Source: Pseudomonas sp. TH31
GTDB lineage: Bacteria; Pseudomonadota; Gammaproteobacteria; Pseudomonadales; Pseudomonadaceae
Length of the DNA: 64,000 nucleotides
Reading direction: 5' to 3'
Assembly: GCF_016650815.1 (NCBI RefSeq)
Contig: NZ_JAEKEZ010000033.1
Coordinates: 310,001-374,000 of the forward strand
Shown here: piece after piece, positions 1-9,065 of the stretch
Layout of the letters: the number at the start of each line of letters is the position of its first letter
How positions within the stretch are numbered: position 1 is the first letter of the stretch
Program-made: the position numbers and the translations under genes
The notes under the pieces: generated by a model
Told to the model about the DNA's origin: nothing
Seen by the model: the letters and a program-made list of their open reading frames with translations, nothing else
Database searches by the model: none

Positions 1-57
1 GCCGATGCCCCTGGCGGACCCGGTAATCAGCGTGCTTTTTCCTTCTAAACGTTTCAT
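1..57 (-). CDS. Short-chain dehydrogenase/reductase, N-terminal 19 codons only
   Basis: The gene runs off the left edge. The visible N-terminus reads MKRLEGKSTLITGSARGIG, a Rossmann start with the T-G-x-x-x-G-I-G dinucleotide-binding loop typical of SDR enzymes. A strong GGAGGAG ribosome site lies just upstream of the ATG. It follows mtlE in the same orientation, so a polyol (sorbitol/iditol-type) dehydrogenase is plausible, but the catalytic Tyr-x-x-x-Lys part is outside the window. Confidence 0.75.
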   Translation of the reverse strand, partial: MKRLEGKSTLITGSARGIG

Positions 58-102
58 TGTTCTCCTCCATTTGTTGAAGCCATAAAGCCTATGACAATCC
101 AG

Positions 103-192
103 TGTGGGAGCGGGCTTGCTCGCGAAGGGGCCTTGTCAGTCAGCATCAATGTTGAATGACACACTGCTTTCGCGAGCAAGCCCGCTCCCACA
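103..192. repeat. REPIN-type inverted pair of REP palindromes
   Basis: TGTGGGAGCGGGCTTGCTCG at the left returns as its reverse complement at the right end, with a second short palindrome between them. This is the Pseudomonas REP doublet (REPIN) form. It lies between mtlE and the downstream SDR gene and could form a long hairpin in the transcript, which may reduce expression of the SDR relative to mtlE. Confidence 0.85.
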
Positions 193-199
193 TTGATTG

Positions 200-1510
200 C
201 TACTTGGGATAACCGGCGCGTTTCATCTCGCGCTCGGTGCTCTGTTGGGCATTGGCCAGGGCCTGTTCAACCGACATCTGCCCGGTGAGTGCCGCAGACA
301 TCTGCTTGCCGACCGACGTGCCGATGGCCTGGAACTCGGGAATGGTCACGTACTGGATGCCGACGTAGGGCACAGGCTGGGCGGACGGGTGCGCCGGGTC
401 GGCGTTCTGCATCATTTGCAGCGTGACCCTGGCGAAGGGCGCGGCCTGCAAGTAGGCATCGCTGTAGGTCGACTTCCGGGTGCCCGGCGGTACGTTGGTG
501 ACGCCATCCTTCTCGGCGACCAACTGTATGTATTCCTTGGAGGTGGCCCAAGTCACGAAGGCTTTGGCCGCTTCTTTGTGTTGGGAACTGGTCGGGATGG
601 CCAGCGACCAGGCATACAGCCACGACGACCCCTTGTCCGTGACCTGCGTCGGCGCCGCAACGAAGCCGGCCTTGTCGGCAACATTGCTCTGGGTTTTGTC
701 GGTGATGAAGGAACCCGCCACACTGGCATCGACCCACATCGCGCACTTGCCGCTATTGAACAGGGCCAGGGTCTCGTTGAAACCATTGCTCGACACGCCG
801 GGCGGGCCGTAACGCTTGAGCGTATCGACGTAGAAGTTGGCGGCGGCGGTCCACTCGGGTCCGGTCAGTTGTGGCTGCCACTTCTCGTCGAACCAGCGCG
901 CACCAAAGGCATTGGCCATGGTCGAGAGCAACGCCATGTTTTCACCCCAGCCGGCCTTGCCGCGCAGGCACATGCCGTATTGCTCTTTGTCCGGATGGTT
1001 CAGTTTGCCGGCGAACTCGCCGAGCTGGGTCCAGGTCGGGTGCTCGGGCATACTCAGCCCGGCCTCCTTGAACAGGTCGGTGCGGTAATAAGTGACCGTG
1101 CTTTCGCCATAGAACGGCAGGGCGTAGAGCGTGTCGTTGAGCGAAAGCCCCTGGCGCACCGACGGGAAGATATCCTCGACGTCATAGCTGGCGGGCAGGT
1201 CCTTCATCGGTTCCAGCCAGTGTTTTGCCGCCCACAGCGGCGTTTCGTAAGTGCCAATGGTCAGCACGTCGAATTGACCGCCCTGAGTGGCGATGTCGGT
1301 CGTCAGGCGTTGGCGCAAGACATTTTCTTCCAGCACCACCCAATTGAGCTTGATGTCCGGGTGCGCGGCCTCGAAGGTTTTCGAAAGCTTCTGCATGCGG
1401 ATCATGTCGCTGTTGTTCACGGTGGCGATGGTGACGGTTTCGCCGGCCTGGCAGAGCAGGGCGAAGGAAATACCGGCGGACAGGAATAGGGCATTGGGCA
1501 ATAGCTTCAT
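200..1510 (-). CDS. mtlE: Polyol (mannitol/sorbitol) ABC transporter substrate-binding protein
   Basis: A 436-residue periplasmic extracellular solute-binding protein, family 1. A signal peptide (MKLLPNALFLSAGISFALLCQA) ends at Gln-Ala-Gly, and the mature part starts ETVTIATVNNSDMIRMQKLS. The length and the 'LPFYGESTVTYYRTDLFKEAGL' type centre fit polyol binding proteins of the MtlE/SmoE group. The start ATG at 1510 has GGAGA upstream; a longer reading frame begins further up but lacks a ribosome site. The AraC regulator gene is divergent, which is the arrangement of Pseudomonas mtl loci. The permease and ATPase genes do not follow directly: a REPIN and an SDR gene do. Exact sugar preference is inferred. 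Confidence 0.85.
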   Translation of the reverse strand: MKLLPNALFLSAGISFALLCQAGETVTIATVNNSDMIRMQKLSKTFEAAHPDIKLNWVVLEENVLRQRLTTDIATQGGQFDVLTIGTYETPLWAAKHWLEPMKDLPASYDVEDIFPSVRQGLSLNDTLYALPFYGESTVTYYRTDLFKEAGLSMPEHPTWTQLGEFAGKLNHPDKEQYGMCLRGKAGWGENMALLSTMANAFGARWFDEKWQPQLTGPEWTAAANFYVDTLKRYGPPGVSSNGFNETLALFNSGKCAMWVDASVAGSFITDKTQSNVADKAGFVAAPTQVTDKGSSWLYAWSLAIPTSSQHKEAAKAFVTWATSKEYIQLVAEKDGVTNVPPGTRKSTYSDAYLQAAPFARVTLQMMQNADPAHPSAQPVPYVGIQYVTIPEFQAIGTSVGKQMSAALTGQMSVEQALANAQQSTEREMKRAGYPK

Positions 1511-1623
1511 CGTGTTCTCCGCTCTGCGGCGTGGGCAGCAGAATCTTTTATTGTTGTAATCCGGGATGGCGAACCGATTACAACAGCTACCCATGTGCCC
1601 AACAAATGAACGGCATACGCACT

Positions 1624-1669
1624 ACTGATACTTTTTTAACCAGCTACTTGCGCGGCAAAAAGTATCAGT
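1624..1669. promoter_or_regulatory. Inverted repeat in the mtlE/mtlR divergent promoter, candidate MtlR operator
   Basis: ACTGATACTTTTT at 1624-1636 is matched by its exact reverse complement AAAAAGTATCAGT at 1657-1669, separated by 20 bases. It sits between the divergent starts of mtlE (1510) and mtlR (1748). A 13-bp perfect inverted repeat here is a good candidate binding site for the AraC-family activator. It could also act as a hairpin; binding is inferred. Confidence 0.6.
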
Positions 1670-1747
1670 CGCCAGCGCTTACAGGGCTAGGCAACCCATG
1701 TGCTTTGGTGTGAACCTTGGACCAACGCTTGCCGGAGACTGTCCACA

Positions 1748-2652
1748 GTGACGAGCCATTACACAAAAACGGACAAACCGCCCGCGCTCGAAGTCATTCT
1801 CAACGAGCCCCAGCACAGCTTTCGCTGGTATCAGCATGACTATCCCTTCGATCTGGCGCGCTGGAATCATCATCCCGAGTTCGAGATCCACCTGATTCGC
1901 GAAGGCAGCGGTCGGCTGTTGGCGGGTGATTACATTGGCCTGTTCGAGGCCGGCCATGTGGCGCTGATCGGGCCGGGGCTGCCACATGACTGGATCAGCG
2001 ATCTGGGTAAAGGCGAGGTGATTGCAGGGCGTGATGTGGTGTTGCAGTTTGATGGTCAGGCGTTGATGCAACTGCGCAACCTGGTGCCCGAGCTCAATGA
2101 ATTGCAAAGCCTGTTCCGGCAAGCGGCCCGGGAATCGAGTTTGGTGGTGTTACCCGAAAGAAAGCGGCCGGACTTCTGGAACAGATCGGGCAGAGCCAGG
2201 GGTTCGAGCGGTTGTGCCTGTTTTTGTCGTTGCTGCAACTGCTGGCCGCAGCGCCCGAAACCGAAAGAAAGCCCCTCGCCAGCCTGCAATACGCGCCGAT
2301 GCTCGACGCCTTGACGGCCCAACGCATGAGTATCGTTTTTGACTACATCCTCAACGACCTTGCCGAGGAGTTACGCCTATCGGTCATTGCCCAACGCCTG
2401 GACATGAGCGAACCGGCGTTTTCCAAGTTCTTCAAACGGGCCACCGGCCACACCTTCGTCGACCTGACCCGCAAGCTGCGTGTGCAGCGAGCCTGCCGGT
2501 TGTTGGCGCAAAGCGACTTGAGTGTCGCCAACATCTGCTTTGAGGTGGGTTACGCCAACCTGTCGAATTTCAATCGGCACTTTCGTCATGAAATGCAGGA
2601 GACGCCGAGCGAGTATCGGCAACGGTTGCAAAGGGCCGTGGCGGCCGGCTAA
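1748..2652 (+). pseudogene. mtlR: AraC-family activator of polyol uptake, frameshifted as read
   Basis: The N-terminal part is a cupin-type sensor (HHPEFEIHLIREGSGRLLAGD) and the C-terminal part holds two AraC helix-turn-helix motifs (LRLSVIAQRLDMSEPAFSKF; VANICFEVGYANLSNFNRHF). The two halves are in different frames. They join in register if one G is restored in the run at 2130-2132, giving 301 residues, the usual size of MtlR. The GTG at 1748 is preferred: GGAG lies 11 bases upstream and the protein then begins V-T-S-H-Y-T-K. It is divergent from mtlE, as for a local activator. The break is more likely a base-calling error than a dead gene, because both parts are otherwise intact. Confidence 0.8.
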
Positions 2653-2680
2653 CACCATAATATCGGGTCAAAAATAGCCT

Positions 2681-2709
2681 CTGTGGCGAGCAAGCTTCGC
2701 TCGCCACAG
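2681..2709. terminator. Hairpin between convergent genes
   Basis: CTGTGGCGAGC and GCTCGCCACAG form a perfect 11-bp stem with a 7-base loop. It lies between the ends of mtlR and the leftward binding-protein gene. There is no strong T tract, so it may be a single REP-like palindrome rather than a true terminator. Confidence 0.45.
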
Positions 2710-2742
2710 GTTCAGTGTCCACCGTTAGTCAAGTCGTACACA

Positions 2743-3546
2743 TCACTGGCCAGGAATGGCCAGCCATTCACCCACAACCTTCTGATAGTTCCCGGTAACC
2801 TTGCTCAGGTGCAGCCACTGATCAACGTATTGCTTCCAGGTCATGTCATCGCGGGGCAGCAAATAAGCCTTCTCGCCGTACTGGAAGTACTGGTCCGGAT
2901 TCACAGCGCACAGGCCAGGCTTGAGTTTCTGTTGATAGCGGGCCTCGGACGCATCGGTGATCATCACGTCAGCTTTCTTGTCCAGCAACGCCTGGAACAG
3001 CGTCACATTGTCGTGCAGCAGCAACTGCGCCTTGGGCAGGAAGGCATGGACGAACGCCTCGTTGGTGCCGCCTGCCGGTTCGATCAAGCGGACCGAAGGC
3101 TGGTTGATTTGCTCGACGGTCTGGTAAAGCGCCTGGTCTTCACAACGCACCAACGGGACCTTGCCATCGACGTCCAGAGTACTGCTGAAATAGGCCTTTT
3201 TCTGCCGCTCCAGCGTCACCGAAATTCCGCCCATCGCGATGTCGCATTTGCCCGCGAGCAGGTCCGGCATCAGGGTTTTCCAAGTGGTCTGCACCCATTG
3301 CACCTTGGCCCCGAGGCTGTCGGCCAGCGAGCGGGCCATGGCGATGTCGATGCCTTCGTACTCGCCGTTTTCGTTTTTATAGGTGTAAGGCTTGTAGTCG
3401 CCGGTGGTGCAGACCGTCAGCAGACCTTGCTGGATGACGCTGTCCAGATGTGAAGGCGTTTCCTGCGCTTGCACGCCCAAGGGCAGGGCGAGCAATGCGC
3501 AGAAGATCAGTGCGTATGAGTTGTTGTTCATCGGTTTGGCGCTCAC
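2743..3546 (-). CDS. Cyclohexadienyl-dehydratase-like periplasmic protein (PheC/amino-acid-binding family)
   Basis: A signal peptide ends at VQAQE, followed by a bacterial family 3 solute-binding fold. Several stretches follow the periplasmic cyclohexadienyl dehydratase pattern: TTGDYKPYTY, CDIAMGGISVTLERQ, GGTNEAFV, ADVMITDASEARYQ and GEKAYLLPRDD. Known PheC enzymes convert arogenate to phenylalanine and prephenate to phenylpyruvate in the periplasm, and they evolved from amino-acid binding proteins. The GTG at 3546 is chosen because AGGA lies 7 bases upstream; an ATG at 3531 is the alternative. No transporter genes adjoin it, which favours an enzyme over a transport role, but this is not proven. 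Confidence 0.65.
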   Translation of the reverse strand: MSAKPMNNNSYALIFCALLALPLGVQAQETPSHLDSVIQQGLLTVCTTGDYKPYTYKNENGEYEGIDIAMARSLADSLGAKVQWVQTTWKTLMPDLLAGKCDIAMGGISVTLERQKKAYFSSTLDVDGKVPLVRCEDQALYQTVEQINQPSVRLIEPAGGTNEAFVHAFLPKAQLLLHDNVTLFQALLDKKADVMITDASEARYQQKLKPGLCAVNPDQYFQYGEKAYLLPRDDMTWKQYVDQWLHLSKVTGNYQKVVGEWLAIPGQ

Positions 3547-3603
3547 TTTCAAATCCTATGAGAGGTGCGCCGAGTATCACCGAAACCGACAGCCGTTTGT
3601 TGG

Positions 3604-4572
3604 TCAACGATCAACGCATCCCAAGCCTATGAGGGTGGCTTCGACGGCCTGCGCCAGCGGCGTGTGCGGTTCAGTCCCGAGCACTGACAGCAGCTGAAGG
3701 TTGTCCATGCGTAGCGGTTGTTGCCACAGGTAGCGCATCTCCTGCATTTCACGCAGGGTCGGCATGAAAGGCGAAACCAGCCGCGTCAGCCACCAGGGGA
3801 AGGCCCGCTGTTTCGCCTTCCCGCCGTTGTGTTCGACGCAACGTGCAATGGCCTCAGCCATTTGCTTGCCGTCTGCATCCCAATGCCCGGCCATGTGGAA
3901 GGTCGAGAAGGGCGCAAGACGTTCCCGAACGCTCAGCAGTTGCACCATGGTCTGCGCGACATCCGGCAGATAGGACCACTGATGACCGACGCCGGGATCG
4001 CCCGGCAAGTTGATGTGCTTCACCGCTTGCCCAGGCTTGATCAGCCCTAGGGAAAACCAGTTGTTGCCGGCCTGTGGCCCAAAGAAATCGCCAGCCCGCA
4101 GCACGATTGCCCGTGCACCTTGCTGTGTGGCGGCGTGCAAACGTTGTTCGAGTTGGACGCGGATCTGGCCTTTTCGGGTCAGTGGCTGCTGCGGGGCATC
4201 CTCGGTCAGCAGCGGAAACGCCTCCGGGCCGTAGTTGTAGATTGTGCCGGGCAAGACTACCGTTGCGCCTTCTTTCAGAGCCGCCGCGAGGGTGTTATCC
4301 ATCATTGGCAGCACCCATTCACTCCAACGGCGATAGCCCGGCGGGTTGACCGCATGGATCAGAACGCTGCAACCCCGAGCGGCATGCATCACGTCGGCTC
4401 GGTTCAGCGCATCGCCGCGCAGGTAGAGGATGTCCTCGCGGGTTTCGCTGTTTTGCGTGAGCCCGCGCTGCAAGGCCTGGACTTGCCATCCCGCGTCACG
4501 CAACTGACGCGCCACTTCGCCGCCGATGCCGCCCGTTGCGCCCAGAACCAAAACCTTATTGCCAAGCGTCAT
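3604..4572 (-). CDS. NAD(P)-dependent epimerase/dehydratase family protein
   Basis: A 322-residue atypical/extended SDR. The N-terminal G-A-T-G-G-I-G (LVLGATGGIGGEVARQL) is the cofactor-binding loop, and PGTIYNYGPEAFPLL holds the region where the active-site Tyr usually lies. The ATG at 4572 has GGGAG about 9 bases upstream. It is divergent from a LysR-type regulator at 4664, which probably controls it. Substrate unknown. Confidence 0.75.
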   Translation of the reverse strand: MTLGNKVLVLGATGGIGGEVARQLRDAGWQVQALQRGLTQNSETREDILYLRGDALNRADVMHAARGCSVLIHAVNPPGYRRWSEWVLPMMDNTLAAALKEGATVVLPGTIYNYGPEAFPLLTEDAPQQPLTRKGQIRVQLEQRLHAATQQGARAIVLRAGDFFGPQAGNNWFSLGLIKPGQAVKHINLPGDPGVGHQWSYLPDVAQTMVQLLSVRERLAPFSTFHMAGHWDADGKQMAEAIARCVEHNGGKAKQRAFPWWLTRLVSPFMPTLREMQEMRYLWQQPLRMDNLQLLSVLGTEPHTPLAQAVEATLIGLGCVDR

Positions 4573-4651
4573 TTCAGGAACTCCCAAAGTTGAGAGTCGA
4601 TTCTGCTGCGCCGGCGTGATGAAAGAAATTGCTGAAAATCCACTACAAGCT

Positions 4652-4665
4652 ATACATTTATGTAT
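4652..4665. promoter_or_regulatory. ATACAT-TT-ATGTAT palindrome over the lysR start
   Basis: A perfect 6-bp inverted repeat with a 2-base centre overlaps the start codon of the LysR-type gene, in the 91-bp divergent region with the epimerase gene. It could serve autoregulation. This is seen in sequence only; binding is inferred. Confidence 0.35.
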
Positions 4666-5554
4666 GACTAAAAATATTGGTTGGGAACTCTATCGAAGCT
4701 TTCTGGCGGTGCTGAGCCACGGCTCGTTGTCGGCTGCCGCACGGGCGCTGGGCATCACTCAGCCGACCGTGGGCCGGCACATCGCCGAGCTGGAAGCGTC
4801 GTTCAAACAAACCCTGTTTACCCGTTCAAGAACCGGGTTGATGCCCACCGAGGCGGCGCAGACCCTGCGTAGTTACGCCGAGGCCATGCACAGTAATGCC
4901 GCCGCTCTGGAACGAGCGATGGCCGGGCAGGGACAAACCACGGGCGGCACCGTGCGCATTACCGCCAGCGAAGTGATTGCCGTGGAGGTGCTGCCATCTG
5001 CTTTGGCCCTGCTGCGGCAGGCGCATCCGCAACTGATCATTGAACTGGTCGCGACCAACCGCGTGCAGGATTTGTTGCAGCGCGAGGCCGACATCGCGGT
5101 GCGCATGACCCCGCCGAAACAGGAGCAACTCATTGCGCGCAGCGTCGGCAATGTCGAGGTCGGGCTCTATGCGCGCGCCGATTACCTGAGCCGCGAGGGC
5201 ACGCCGGCGTTGCCGGCGGACCTGGCCCGGCACACGTTGATTGGTTTCGATACTGAAACGCCATTTGTACGCGCGGCCAGCAAGCGGGTGCCGGGCTTGA
5301 CGCGTGACGGGTTTTCACTGCGCGCCGACAGCGACCTGGCCCAGCTCGCCCTGATCCGCGCGGGCGCGGGCATTGGATTTTGCCAGTCGGCACTGGCCAA
5401 ACGCGACACCCGCCTGGTACGGGTATTACCCGAGCACTTCCCCTTTCACCTGGAAGCCTGGGTCACCATGCATGAAGACCTGCGCAACAGTCCGCGCTGC
5501 AAGGTGGTCTTCGATGCCTTGGTCCACTGTTTGCTGGGGCATACCGCTATTTAA
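4664..5554 (+). CDS. LysR-family transcriptional regulator
   Basis: 296 residues. The N-terminal winged helix-turn-helix reads WELYRSFLAVLSHGSLSAAA then ALGITQPTVGRHIAELE, followed by a LysR substrate-binding domain (GTVRITASEVIAVEVLPSAL onward). The start at 4664 places the HTH about 7 residues in, as usual for LysR proteins; frames opening upstream add an atypical leader. It is divergent from the epimerase and overlaps the convergent cupin gene by 8 bases. The effector is unknown. Confidence 0.88.
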   Translation: MTKNIGWELYRSFLAVLSHGSLSAAARALGITQPTVGRHIAELEASFKQTLFTRSRTGLMPTEAAQTLRSYAEAMHSNAAALERAMAGQGQTTGGTVRITASEVIAVEVLPSALALLRQAHPQLIIELVATNRVQDLLQREADIAVRMTPPKQEQLIARSVGNVEVGLYARADYLSREGTPALPADLARHTLIGFDTETPFVRAASKRVPGLTRDGFSLRADSDLAQLALIRAGAGIGFCQSALAKRDTRLVRVLPEHFPFHLEAWVTMHEDLRNSPRCKVVFDALVHCLLGHTAI

Positions 5555-6254
5555 CGGCATACAACTTGCGCACATACCGCGTGCTTTTCCAGGCGCACGG
5601 CGCACCTTGCGGCACGAACACGCTGTCGCCGGTGCTGACCGTTACGCTGGATCCGTCCGGTGCGAGCAAGGTCACGCTGCCTTCGATCAGGTGCATCAGT
5701 TCATTGAGTTTGTGCGCCCGGCCGTGGCGTTCGTAAGGCGTCGAATCCCAGACCCCCACGCGCAGGTCGGTTGCCGCGTCTTCGAAAGCGTTGCGTGACC
5801 GGCATTGCGGCGCAGGGCCGATCAGTATCTGCGGTTCTGGCGCGGCGGAAGGCGAGAGCATCGCCAGCGGATCAAGAAAGGTCAGGCCGGGTGTCGGTGC
5901 TTCGGTGCTCATCGCACAAAAGGCCCATTGCGTGCCGGCGTGCGCTTCGATCCGCAGGGTGGTCCCGCGACCGATCACTGCGCTGGCGCCGACTCCCAGT
6001 TCCAGCGTCTGCTCCTGGGTTTTCAGCACCACGTGGCCGGCATGCACGACGATCACTTCGGTGTGCGGGAAATCCTCGATATCAACGACTTCGCCTGCGT
6101 CGACGATACCGGCAGACACGCCATCCACCCCGGACCAGGCAATCCGGCGGGTATCCATAAACGGATCGGCCGCATTCAATGGCAAGGTTTTGAAAGGCGT
6201 GACAACGCGGCTGCCGTCGGCGCGAGCCAACAGCAGAACGGTAGGTTGGGACAT
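5547..6254 (-). CDS. Cupin-domain protein
   Basis: 235 residues with two cupin-like halves. The C-terminal half carries HKLNELMHLIEGSVTLLAPDGSSV and DSVFVPQGAPCAWKS, matching cupin motifs 1 and 2. It lies 41 bases after the GNAT gene on the same strand, so the two form a probable operon. Cupins of this kind often sense or modify small ligands; the role here is unknown. Confidence 0.75.
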   Translation of the reverse strand: MSQPTVLLLARADGSRVVTPFKTLPLNAADPFMDTRRIAWSGVDGVSAGIVDAGEVVDIEDFPHTEVIVVHAGHVVLKTQEQTLELGVGASAVIGRGTTLRIEAHAGTQWAFCAMSTEAPTPGLTFLDPLAMLSPSAAPEPQILIGPAPQCRSRNAFEDAATDLRVGVWDSTPYERHGRAHKLNELMHLIEGSVTLLAPDGSSVTVSTGDSVFVPQGAPCAWKSTRYVRKLYAVK

Positions 6255-6295
6255 GCGGGTGATGCTCCGTGTAAATGAAGGTGTCAGGTAGTCCG

Positions 6296-7153
6296 TCAGC
6301 CGATGGCTTGGGTCACCAGTGCAAACTGGCGCACGCCGTTGGCCGCTTGTGGCGGTGTGCCGCGAGCCATTTGTGCCACGGTGTCGACTTGCTTGAGGCC
6401 GGCTTCTGCCAGCCAGTCGCTCAAACCGCAATCCGATGGAATGTCGATGCGCACAAAGGTATCCGGCACTTGAGCCAGTACTACGGCAATCAGGTGTTGA
6501 GCCTGTTCGAGGTTTTCTGCAACCACCGGACCCATGCCACGACCACGGCCGTAGGGGCGGAGCATGGCGAAGGCGCGCACTTGACCGCCGCGCTCGATAA
6601 CGACCGAATGCTCGACGACATCAAACAGGTCGGTGAGCACCGCATGACGGTCCAGTCCGGTACCCGTGTTGGCCAGTTCCAGCACACGAGCCTTGTCGGT
6701 CTCTCGCAGCGGGCGACATTCTTCTGCGTCGGCCAGCGGCGCGGGGATTGGCGCTTGCGCCAAGCCCTGACACTGCTGAATCCGCCCAAACTCGACAAAA
6801 CCCTGGCTGACATAAAGTGGCGCACCGGCGAGGGTCGCATTCAAGATCGGCGTGCGCGACTGGCACGCCTCAAGCGCCAGTTCCATCAGCTTGCGACCGA
6901 TGCCCTTGCCTTGATAATCATTGCTGACGATCACCAAGCCGATGGTCGCGAAATCGCCTTGTGGGCAGGCGAACGCCGTGCCGATCAAACGCTCGCCATC
7001 CAGTGCCACAAAACCGTCGCTGATGCGCAGCACCATCGCCCAGTCCTCCAGCCGATGGGGCCACTTCAATTGCACGGACAAGGCATGCGCTGCCGGGAGA
7101 TCGGCCTCGGACATCGGGCGATAAAGATAAGCAGAAGGTTGCGGGGCGGACAT
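6296..7153 (-). CDS. GNAT-family N-acetyltransferase, double domain
   Basis: 285 residues. The first GNAT unit has the acetyl-CoA loop motif V-S-N-D-Y-Q-G-K-G-I-G-R-K-L-M-E (R/Q-x-x-G-x-G/A form). The second half (from about residue 150) is a GNAT-like unit of the kind seen in YitH/MccE-like tandem proteins. The ATG at 7153 begins M-S-A-P-Q-P. It is first gene of an operon with the cupin and divergent from the aldehyde dehydrogenase at 7396. Substrate unknown. Confidence 0.78.
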   Translation of the reverse strand: MSAPQPSAYLYRPMSEADLPAAHALSVQLKWPHRLEDWAMVLRISDGFVALDGERLIGTAFACPQGDFATIGLVIVSNDYQGKGIGRKLMELALEACQSRTPILNATLAGAPLYVSQGFVEFGRIQQCQGLAQAPIPAPLADAEECRPLRETDKARVLELANTGTGLDRHAVLTDLFDVVEHSVVIERGGQVRAFAMLRPYGRGRGMGPVVAENLEQAQHLIAVVLAQVPDTFVRIDIPSDCGLSDWLAEAGLKQVDTVAQMARGTPPQAANGVRQFALVTQAIG

Positions 7154-7395
7154 GGCGAGTCTCCGTTGAACAGTGTGCGCGAGCGGCCGGTTTTCCGGCG
7201 TGATGGTGCCTGTATCCCATCTGCGTGTAGGCCTGGCAAGGGGGGCTGGAACATTCGGCAGATTTCGCGAGGCAGAGCCCACAAGACCACACTTACTACT
7301 TAATTTCACCGCAAGGTCGGCAGCAAATGCTTGGGCTTTTTTTCTACGATGGAGACCTGGGTAAACGCCTCGCCGATCCTTTTTTGGAGTGCTCC

Positions 7396-8868
7396 ATGGA
7401 TAGCTTCGATCCTCGTCTTATCGCTGTGCGCAGCGCTCACTTTATCGGCGGAAAATACCGCGACGCTAAACCGGGACTGGAAGTGGTGCGGCCCTCGGAT
7501 GGCCAGGTGTACGCCGGGCTGCCGATTGCCGATGCCAATCTGGTGGACGAGGCGGTCAACGATGCCTGGCAGGCGTTCAACCGCAGCGATTGGGCCAGTC
7601 GCCCGCCGCGGGAGCGGGCACGGGTCATGCGCCGTTGGGCCGACTTGATTGAGGCGGATGCCGAGATCCTCGCACCACTGGAAGCCGTCGGTTCGACCCG
7701 CCCGCATAAAGATGTGATTGCCTGGGACATTCCTTATGTCGCCGAAGGCATTCGTTTCTTTGCCGAACTGGCGGACAAGCACGGCGGCCAGGTCGCGGCG
7801 ACCCAGACGGATCGCCTGGGCATGCAGATCGCCGAACCTTACGGCGTAATCGCGGCCATTGCGCCGTGGAATTTTCCGTTGAGCATGGCCTCCTGGAAAG
7901 TCGCTCCGGCGCTGGCCGCAGGCAATGCCGTGGTGCTCAAGCCATCGGAACTGACGCCGTTCTCCAGCCTGCGTTTTGCCGAGTTGGCGTTGCAGGCAGG
8001 CATTCCGGCGGGGATCTTTAACGTGGTTCAGGGCGATGGTCGCACCACGGGTGATGCCTTGTGCCGGCATCCGCGGGTCGGCAAGGTGACCTTTACCGGC
8101 TCCACTGCCACCGGGTCGAGCATCATGTCCACCTGTGCGCTGGTGGGGCCGAAACCGGTGACCCTGGAACTTGGCGGCAAGAGTCCGCAACTGGTGTTCG
8201 CCGATATCCCGGACATCGCCAAAACCGCGCGCACCGTGGCGCTGGCGATTACCGGTAACGCCGGGCAGGTTTGCGTGTCCGGTTCGCGGCTGCTGATTCA
8301 GCGTTCGATCATGGAGCCGTTTATTGCGCACTTGCAGGCGTACTTCGAGGAGCTGCGCCCCGGTCCTACCTGGTTGTCTGCGAGCACACTGTCACCGATC
8401 ATTTCCCGGCTTCAGGCCAGTCGTATCGACGGCATCGTCCAGCGCTCGCGCCAGGCCGGGGCTCAAGTGCTGACCGGTGGCGGGTTGTTTGAAGGTTTGG
8501 GCGGTGCGTACTACCAACCGACGTTGCTGGCCGGCCTCGATAACCAAAACCCGGCAGTCTGTGAAGAAATCTTTGGCCCGGTGCTGACCGTGCAGGCGTT
8601 CGATGACGAAGAACAGGCGCTGAGCCTCGCCGCCCACGCCACTTATGGTCTGGCGGCGGGTGTGCACACTGCCGACATCAACCGTGCGTTGCGGCTGGTG
8701 CGCAAGCTGGAAGCGGGGACGGTGTGGGTCAACCGTTACGGGCGCAGTAACGACTACATCCTGCCGACTGGCGGCTACAAACGCTCCGGCATCGGCAAGG
8801 ACCTGGGGCGCGAAGCCTTCGAAGCGAACTTGCGCTACAAAAGCGTGCTGATCGACATCCTCCAGTAA
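7396..8868 (+). CDS. NAD(P)-dependent aldehyde dehydrogenase
   Basis: 490 residues with the full ALDH signature set: APWNFPLSMASWKVAPALAA, the base Glu in VTLELGGKSP and the nucleophile Cys in GNAGQVCVSGSRLL. It oxidises an aldehyde to the acid with NAD(P). The ATG at 7396 has GGAG 6 bases upstream. The gene is divergent from the GNAT/cupin pair, with 240 bases between that could hold both promoters. The substrate is not recognisable from sequence. Confidence 0.87.
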   Translation: MDSFDPRLIAVRSAHFIGGKYRDAKPGLEVVRPSDGQVYAGLPIADANLVDEAVNDAWQAFNRSDWASRPPRERARVMRRWADLIEADAEILAPLEAVGSTRPHKDVIAWDIPYVAEGIRFFAELADKHGGQVAATQTDRLGMQIAEPYGVIAAIAPWNFPLSMASWKVAPALAAGNAVVLKPSELTPFSSLRFAELALQAGIPAGIFNVVQGDGRTTGDALCRHPRVGKVTFTGSTATGSSIMSTCALVGPKPVTLELGGKSPQLVFADIPDIAKTARTVALAITGNAGQVCVSGSRLLIQRSIMEPFIAHLQAYFEELRPGPTWLSASTLSPIISRLQASRIDGIVQRSRQAGAQVLTGGGLFEGLGGAYYQPTLLAGLDNQNPAVCEEIFGPVLTVQAFDDEEQALSLAAHATYGLAAGVHTADINRALRLVRKLEAGTVWVNRYGRSNDYILPTGGYKRSGIGKDLGREAFEANLRYKSVLIDILQ

Positions 8869-8886
8869 CTACGCCCCCGTAACCCC

Positions 8887-9032
8887 GTAGCAGCTGCCGA
8901 GCCTGCGAGGCTGCGTTCGGCTGCGAAGCAGTCGCCAGATCAGGCGCTGCGGTGTTTCAGTTAAACCGTGTGCCTAGGGTTTTACGACTGCTTCGCAGCC
9001 GAACGCAGCCTCGCAAGCTCGACAGCTGCTAC
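8887..9032. repeat. Long inverted REP-type repeat
   Basis: A 48-base arm beginning GTAGCAGCTGCCGAGCCTGC at 8887-8934 is repeated almost perfectly in reverse complement at 8985-9032. This is another class of Pseudomonas intergenic palindrome pair. It lies after the aldehyde dehydrogenase gene. Confidence 0.8.
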
Positions 9033-9065
9033 AACGGGCCGTGGGTAAGCTCGAAAGTCTCGGCC

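Noticed and set aside
197..1489. A 430-codon frame on the plus strand opposite mtlE
   Set aside because: It is the antisense shadow of a clear solute-binding protein gene in high-GC DNA, with no domain and no ribosome site.
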